From: Candidatus Gastranaerophilales bacterium
Lineage (GTDB): Bacteria; Cyanobacteriota; Vampirovibrionia; Gastranaerophilales; JANQFW01
Direction of reading: 5' to 3'
NCBI GenBank assembly: GCA_028282645.1
Contig: JANQHM010000286.1
Location: forward strand, 1-35,122
Length of the DNA stretch: 35,122 bases
The notes under the pieces were generated by a model. It did no database searches and was not told the DNA's origin. It saw only the letters and a program-made list of their open reading frames with translations. Both the position numbers and the translations under genes were made by a program. Shown here piece after piece: positions 29,904-35,122 of this stretch (positions are counted from its first letter, which is position 1; the number at the start of each line of letters is the position of its first letter).

Positions 29904-30169
29904 AAAATGATATCCTCCATAAAATGATGATTAAAACAGATATGATTGCACGGTAGAACTATTTAATTGTGCTATGTAGTAGTGTAAGTTTTTAAAAAAT
30001 AGCATGACTTGTAAAAAACGCTTATTACTTAGAGTTTTGCACTGAAAAATTTGTCTTAACGGCTTGTTTGTCTGAGCACACTTGCATTTTTACTTTGGTA
30101 ATGAGCTAAAGACCTAGAAGCTGTCTTGTTAAAGCTTTCATCGCCTTGCTAAGCAAGCAAGCCACTTAA

Positions 30170-30240
30170 GTTTTAACATTGCAGTCCATAAATGAGTCTT
30201 TATTTAGCTTTTATTTTTTAACCAGACTGGCTTCTTAACA
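30170..30240 (+). repeat. Second-module repeat, copy B
   Basis: TTTTAACATTGCAGTCCATAAATGAGTCTTTATTTAGCTTTTATTTTTTAACCAGACTGGCTTCTTAACA. Confidence 0.75.
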
Positions 30241-30247
30241 GTAAGTT

Positions 30248-30270
30248 CATTTCAGATTATTCAATAGAAT
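30248..30270 (-). repeat. Dispersed intergenic repeat, partial copy 6
   Basis: Reverse complement TATTCTATTGAATAATCTGAAATGAA. Confidence 0.5.
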
Positions 30271-30561
30271 ACCTGATATGCTTGAGCGTACAAATTTAAA
30301 ACGCTTGGTTATAATTATTTAAAGCTCATTTAAACTAACTGCTAATCCAAAATTAAATTGATGAGCCTCGAAATGCATAAAAATTTTTAGAATTTAACTT
30401 GACTTGCTAATGTAAATCACGATGTAGAAAAATATAATTGTTTTTAGGGCTAATTTTATTCTGGTGAAAAATTAAATTTAATATTACTCTTTTAGAGTGG
30501 CTTATAAAAAGTAAAATTGACCACTTCACTTTTTAACGCTTTCACTTTGCGATTCAGAAAA

Positions 30562-30620
30562 TATTTTATTAGTTTTAACATGATTGAATAGTCTGAAAAG
30601 TATTTTCTGAGTAAGTATAA
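30562..30620 (+). repeat. Dispersed intergenic repeat, copy 4
   Basis: ATTTTATTAGTTTTAACATGATTGAATAGTCTGAAAAGTATTTTCTGAGTAAGTATAA; upstream part matches copy 3 (TTTTATTAG(A)TTTTAACA). Confidence 0.85.
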
Positions 30621-30876
30621 TTTATTGATTTTCACCTTGGGTAATGAGAAAAATCTGTTTTAGCTAAACTTAATCAAATTACAAAATTTGAAAGATAATA
30701 ATAAAGCTTGTGTGTCTAACAGGGTGAATAAAATTATTTAGCACTAACTTAAAGTACTAAAATATTATTGATTGTCTTATATATAATAAGTATTTTTGTA
30801 ATTCAAAATTAATATTTTTTTTATTTATATTAACAAATGTTAATTTTTTATTCCCTTTCTTCTTCGACATAAGAAA

Positions 30877-30900
30877 GGTGATGACCATCACCCTTTTTTT
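30877..30900 (+). terminator. GGTGATG-AC-CATCACC hairpin followed by CTTTTTTT
   Basis: Near-perfect palindrome directly followed by a T-tract on the plus strand. Confidence 0.55.
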
Positions 30901-30918
30901 ATAATGTACTAAAAGGTT

Positions 30919-30937
30919 GGCGGTGTTACTCACCGCC
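30919..30937 (-). terminator. Putative clpX terminator
   Basis: GGCGGTG-AGTAA-CACCGCC hairpin on the minus strand followed by AACCTTTTAG, about 30 nt past the clpX stop. Confidence 0.6.
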
Positions 30938-30968
30938 TCCTATTCAATTATATATTTATGTAGATGCT

Positions 30969-32282
30969 TTAAGCGATTTCACCTTTTGGTTGTTTAGACT
31001 GCGGTAAATGAAGCAGTTCAGCCGCATTACCCCCTTTTTTAACCATTTCAGGCGTTACGTTAAATAATTCTATATCATCCCTGGAGGGTATTTCATACAT
31101 AAGCTCCAACATTAACTCTTCTACAATAGATCTTAGTGCCCTTGCTCCGGTTTTACGCTTCATTGCTTCTTGAGCGATTAGTTTTATGGATTCTTCCTCA
31201 AAGTCAAGCTTGACGCCATCCATCTCTAATAATTGTTTGTATTGTTTGATTATTGCATTTTTTGGTTCTGTTAAAATCTTGACTAATGCTTCTTCATCTA
31301 ACGGATCCAGAACCGCATAAACCGGAACCCTGCCAATAAATTCGGGTATTAAGCCAAATTTAAGCAAATCTTCGGGAACCATTTGTTTAAGCATTTTAGC
31401 AGCCTGAATTTCTCTTTCATAAGCAGCTTTTGGCCCTGATGCTCCAAAGCCGACGAGTTTACCGGTACCTGCTCTTCCTTCAACTATTTTTTCCAGACCA
31501 ACAAATGCACCACCTACAATAAATAATATATTGCTTGTATCTATTTGTATAAACTCTTGGTGCGGATGTTTTCTGCCACCTTGTGGAGGTACATTTGCAA
31601 TAGTGCCCTCTATCATTTTTAAAAGAGCCTGTTGAACTCCTTCACCGCTAACATCACGAGTTATACTCGGATTTTCTGACTTTCTGGCTATTTTATCGAT
31701 TTCATCAATATATATAATGCCTCTTTCTGCTCTGGCAGCATCATATTCAGCATTTTGATACAATCTTAACAGTATATTTTCAACATCATCACCAACATAA
31801 CCAGCTTCCGTAAGTGTAGTGGCATCCGCAACTGCAAATGGAACATCTAGCAACTTGGCAAGAGTTTGAGCTAATAATGTCTTACCACTTCCTGTTGGAC
31901 CTATCAAGAGAATATTACTTTTTTGTATTTCTACACCATCAGAATTTTCCTGGCTATTGATTGTGGCATTGTGATTTATTCTCTTGTAGTGATTATATAC
32001 GGCTACAGCAAGTTGCTTCTTTGCATCAAATTGCCCTACAATATGTTGATCCAGATAGTCCTTAATTTGATGAGGTTTAGGAATATCCGTTAACTTTGGA
32101 GCCTCTAAAGTTTCACTTTCGTTTTCTTTAGTTTCGAATAATTCTTCGTCCAAAATTTCATTACACAGATCAACACACTCATCGCAGATATATACATCAG
32201 GACCGGCGATTAGTTTTTTCACCTGATCTTGAGTTTTTCCGCAAAATGAGCATTTTAAGCGGCTGTCATCATGTTTAGCCAT
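30969..32282 (-). CDS. clpX: ATP-dependent Clp protease ATP-binding subunit ClpX
   Basis: Cys4 zinc finger [26 protein letters not shown], Walker [30 protein letters not shown]. Confidence 0.97.
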   Translation of the reverse strand: MAKHDDSRLKCSFCGKTQDQVKKLIAGPDVYICDECVDLCNEILDEELFETKENESETLEAPKLTDIPKPHQIKDYLDQHIVGQFDAKKQLAVAVYNHYKRINHNATINSQENSDGVEIQKSNILLIGPTGSGKTLLAQTLAKLLDVPFAVADATTLTEAGYVGDDVENILLRLYQNAEYDAARAERGIIYIDEIDKIARKSENPSITRDVSGEGVQQALLKMIEGTIANVPPQGGRKHPHQEFIQIDTSNILFIVGGAFVGLEKIVEGRAGTGKLVGFGASGPKAAYEREIQAAKMLKQMVPEDLLKFGLIPEFIGRVPVYAVLDPLDEEALVKILTEPKNAIIKQYKQLLEMDGVKLDFEEESIKLIAQEAMKRKTGARALRSIVEELMLELMYEIPSRDDIELFNVTPEMVKKGGNAAELLHLPQSKQPKGEIA

Positions 32283-32305
32283 AAATAAATCTCTCCTAAT
32301 TTAAT

Positions 32306-32914
32306 TTAAAAAGTTTCTGCTTTTTCTTCTTTTTCAATTTTTGTGATTACTTTATCAATCATACCATACTCAACAGCCTCTGCAGGGGTCATAATATAAT
32401 CTCTGTCAGTGTCTTTTTCTATCTTTTTAATAGATTGACCTGTATGACCAGCCATAAGTTCATTTAATGTTTTTTTAATTCTGCCGATTTCTTCAGCCTG
32501 AATCTGAATATCAGTTGCTTGTCCTTGAGCACCGCCTAACGGTTGGTGAATAAGTATTCTTGAATGAGGTAGAGCCATACGCTTACCCGGTGTGCCGGCT
32601 GCTAATAAGAATGCTCCCATGCTTGCAGCTTGGCCAAGGCAAATTGTGTTTACGTCAGCTCTTATATGTTGAATAGTATCATATATTGCTAATCCGGCAG
32701 TTACGCTACCACCAGGACTGTTAATATATAACATAATATCTTTTTCTGGATTTTCTGAATCCAAAAGCAATAATTGAGCAACAATCAAATTTGCTACCAT
32801 ATCATCAACTTGAGTACCTAAGAATATAATTCTTTCTCTGAGTAATCTTGAAAAGATATCAAAGGATCTCTCACCTCTACTTGATTGTTCTACTACTACA
32901 GGAACAAATCCCAT
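32306..32914 (-). CDS. clpP: ATP-dependent Clp protease proteolytic subunit
   Basis: [14 protein letters not shown] (catalytic Ser), [14 protein letters not shown] (catalytic His), [18 protein letters not shown] (catalytic Asp). Confidence 0.97.
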   Translation of the reverse strand: MGFVPVVVEQSSRGERSFDIFSRLLRERIIFLGTQVDDMVANLIVAQLLLLDSENPEKDIMLYINSPGGSVTAGLAIYDTIQHIRADVNTICLGQAASMGAFLLAAGTPGKRMALPHSRILIHQPLGGAQGQATDIQIQAEEIGRIKKTLNELMAGHTGQSIKKIEKDTDRDYIMTPAEAVEYGMIDKVITKIEKEEKAETF

Positions 32915-32953
32915 GTTTACATCCTCTCTAATTAATTCAAAATCTGTATCATT

Positions 32954-34282
32954 CTATTCATTATTGCTTTCATTCTCTCGTGGAACATCATCAATATATT
33001 TGATTTCGTTATTTTCAACTAAAAAGTCTACTACTTTTTGTCCCATTATTTGTTGAGAAAGAGTTTGAGCTAAATCAGGATTTTGGGAAATATGTTTAAA
33101 TACTGATTGCTCATCCGTGTTATAGAGGGTTGACAAATCTTTTACTCTATCTACGAAGTCATTATCATTTAATTGAAGATTTTCTTCTTTTGCAATAGCT
33201 CCTAAAACCAGGCTTGTTTTTACTCGTTTGGAAGCTTCATCCCTAAGGTTATTCCACATTGATTCATGACCTTGAGTTTCTAATACTTGTTCCCAAGATA
33301 TGCCTTGACTTTTTAACTTTGATTGTACTTCTTCTAAAAGTACTCTGGCTTCTTTATTTATCATTGAATCAGGAATCTCAACTTCTGACTGATCAATTAT
33401 TTTTGATAATACAGCTTGCTCTGCCCTGCTCTCATTCTCTGTAGTTTTGGATTTTTCAAGATAAGATTTTAAATCTTCTTTAAGCTCTTCTACAGTTTGG
33501 AATGGTCCCAGTTTTTGAGCCAGCTCATCATCAACATTCGGGACGATTTTTTGTTTCATTTCATTTATTTTAATTTCAAATTTTGCATCTTTTCCGGAAA
33601 GTTCGGGGTCAAAATAATCTTCCGGGAATTTGACTTCTATGGTAAATTCATCACCAACTTTTTTTCCGACAATCTGCTCTGCAAATCCTTGAATAAAATT
33701 GCTGTTACCTAAATCTAACTGGTGGCTTTTAGCAGAGCCGCCTTTTATGGGTTCATCATCTATGGTTCCGTTATAATCAATAATTACTATATCTTTGTCT
33801 GTTGCAGCTCTATCTACTACGGTTTCCAGCTTTGCAAATTTTTCGGATAAAGCTTTCAATTCTCTTTCCAGTGAGTCTTCAGGATGTTCAAATTTTGGAA
33901 CATCAATCTGCAAACTTTTATATTGAGCTAACTTAACATCCGGTTTTAGTTCTAACTTTGCTTTAACATTAAGGGGTATACCAAGCTCCAGTTTAAATGA
34001 TTCTACAAAAGGTTCTGTTGCTAAATCAAATTGATGTTCGCTTATTGTATCTGCGAATACGTTTGGTAGTAATCTGTCCAAAATTTCTTTTTGAATTTTG
34101 TCAGAACCAACATATTTTTCTACAATAGCTCTTGGAGCCTTACCTTTTCTAAAGCCGGGAATATTCATTCTTTCACTGATTTTTCTGCAAGCCTTACTGT
34201 ACTCTTGTGCAACAATATCGGCATCGATTTCAATATCCAGTTCAACGATATTTTTTTCTTGTTTTACTACATCTACTTTCAT
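32954..34282 (-). CDS. tig: Trigger factor
   Basis: N-terminal NIPGFRKGKAPRAIVEKYVG ribosome-binding signature; FKBP-like domain; upstream of clpP-clpX as usual. Confidence 0.95.
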   Translation of the reverse strand: MKVDVVKQEKNIVELDIEIDADIVAQEYSKACRKISERMNIPGFRKGKAPRAIVEKYVGSDKIQKEILDRLLPNVFADTISEHQFDLATEPFVESFKLELGIPLNVKAKLELKPDVKLAQYKSLQIDVPKFEHPEDSLERELKALSEKFAKLETVVDRAATDKDIVIIDYNGTIDDEPIKGGSAKSHQLDLGNSNFIQGFAEQIVGKKVGDEFTIEVKFPEDYFDPELSGKDAKFEIKINEMKQKIVPNVDDELAQKLGPFQTVEELKEDLKSYLEKSKTTENESRAEQAVLSKIIDQSEVEIPDSMINKEARVLLEEVQSKLKSQGISWEQVLETQGHESMWNNLRDEASKRVKTSLVLGAIAKEENLQLNDNDFVDRVKDLSTLYNTDEQSVFKHISQNPDLAQTLSQQIMGQKVVDFLVENNEIKYIDDVPRENESNNE

Positions 34283-34654
34283 TTTTTCTACTCTATCTAT
34301 TATCTACTTACTTATATATTATACTCTATCTATATTTAATTAAACTACTATTAAGGAAAATGCGATGATTCAGCATAAAATAATTTTTGAAGGCTTGCTA
34401 ATATTTATTATTATTCACTGTTACTAATATTAAATAAGCCAAAATATTATTATTTACGGATTAAATTTTGGATGATGGTTATCACCTTTTTTATGTTATC
34501 GCTACAAACTTTTTATACAGCTTAAATTTATTTTATAACATAAAAATTCGATAAGACCGCTACCAAATTTTATTCTGGTACAAAATACCAGTACAAATAA
34601 TATTATAACCAAAACATTACAATTTCAAATAAATTATTTTCAATTATAATCAAC

Positions 34655-34775
34655 TTTATACTAATCTCTAAAATGCTTTTCAGATTATTCAATCGTATTC
34701 AATCTAAGAGTCTGTCCGGTTAAAAAAATAAAAGCTGGTTATATCAATAATAAAAGCTCATTTAAGGACAGCGCA
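34655..34775 (-). repeat. Dispersed intergenic repeat, copy 5 (extended, reverse orientation)
   Basis: Reverse complement contains AACCAGCTTTTATTTTTTTAACCGGACAGACTCTTAGATTGAATACGATTGAATAATCTGAAAAGCATTTTAGAGATTAGTATAAAG. Confidence 0.85.
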
Positions 34776-34838
34776 GCTTCTTATTTTTAAATTACAAGAA
34801 TTCTCTTATTTTTAATTTTTAAAATAAGGGAATTCTTT

Positions 34839-34869
34839 TAAAAAAACAAAAATCGGGATCTAAGTCCCG
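34839..34869 (-). terminator. Rho-independent terminator downstream of tRNA-Gly
   Basis: Minus strand CGGGA-CTTAGA-TCCCG followed by ATTTTTGTTTTTTT. Confidence 0.75.
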
Positions 34870-35029
34870 TATTCCCCACCTAAAAATTATCAATAAAAAA
34901 TTTTATTCGATAGAATACCCCGACCCTTGGGTCGCTAACTTATTTGTAAAGCTTTGCTTTGCGTTTAAAGTTATGGGGGCTGATACCTTGACCCTTGGGT
35001 CGAGGAGGTTCATTAATGTAAACAGATAA

Positions 35030-35100
35030 GCGGGAAACGAGGCTCGAACTCGCGACCTCCTCCTTGGCAAGGAGGCGTTCTACCACTGAACTATTCCCGC
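35030..35100 (-). tRNA. tRNA-Gly (anticodon GCC)
   Basis: Minus strand GCGGGAATAGTTCAGTGGTAGAACGCCTCCTTGCCAAGGAGGAGGTCGCGAGTTCGAGCCTCGTTTCCCGC: complete cloverleaf, acceptor GCGGGAA/TTCCCGC, anticodon loop CTTGCCAAG, TTCGAGC T-arm; CCA not encoded. Confidence 0.97.
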
Positions 35101-35122
35101 ATCTCTTTTACATTTTGAATTA

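Noticed and set aside
28502-34775. Dispersed repeats considered as insertion-sequence ends
   Set aside because: No transposase or integrase ORF and no clear terminal inverted repeats or target duplications visible; kept as an undefined repeat family.
34975-35010. GGGGGCTGATACC on the plus strand resembles the 5' end of tmRNA (GGGGGCTGATTCTGG)
   Set aside because: Only a dozen bases match; tRNA-Gly on the opposite strand follows within 50 nt, and no matching 3' T-arm/acceptor or tag-peptide ORF was found.

Overview
AT-rich bacterial chromosome segment. Gene order and protein features (SLH-coiled-coil-porin, citramalate synthase with leuCDB, TPR proteins) suggest a melainabacterial/Vampirovibrionia-type (non-photosynthetic cyanobacterial relative) genome; this taxonomic placement is inference only. 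Housekeeping blocks, mostly on the minus strand: end of the spc/alpha ribosomal cluster (rpsE-rpmD-rplO-secY-adk-map-infA-rpmJ), FixC/FixX-like genes, cimA-leuC-leuD-leuB, pstSCAB-phoU with a divergent SLH-porin, tig-clpP-clpX, and a tRNA-Gly(GCC) at the right edge. Accessory content: (i) a 1,418-aa STAND-type protein (calcineurin-like phosphoesterase-like N-terminus, NB-ARC-like P-loop NTPase, 14 WD40 blades). Its phosphoesterase domain appears to have lost the D-x-H and GHxH metal-ligand motifs. It is followed closely by a small secreted protein and a response-regulator-like diguanylate cyclase with a variant GDEEF motif. (ii) Two otherwise dissimilar proteins share an HExxH-x(11)-E-like metallopeptidase signature, one with N-terminal TPRs and one with a 14-aa Cys/Glu-rich tandem repeat and a C-terminal hydrophobic segment. 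(iii) A family of dispersed intergenic repeats has the core TTGAATAATCTGAAAAGTATTTTTGAGTTAGTATA and a second module (CTTTTATTTTTTTAACCAGACAGGCTCTTA); it lies in at least five intergenic regions. No CRISPR array, rRNA, transposase or integrase was seen.
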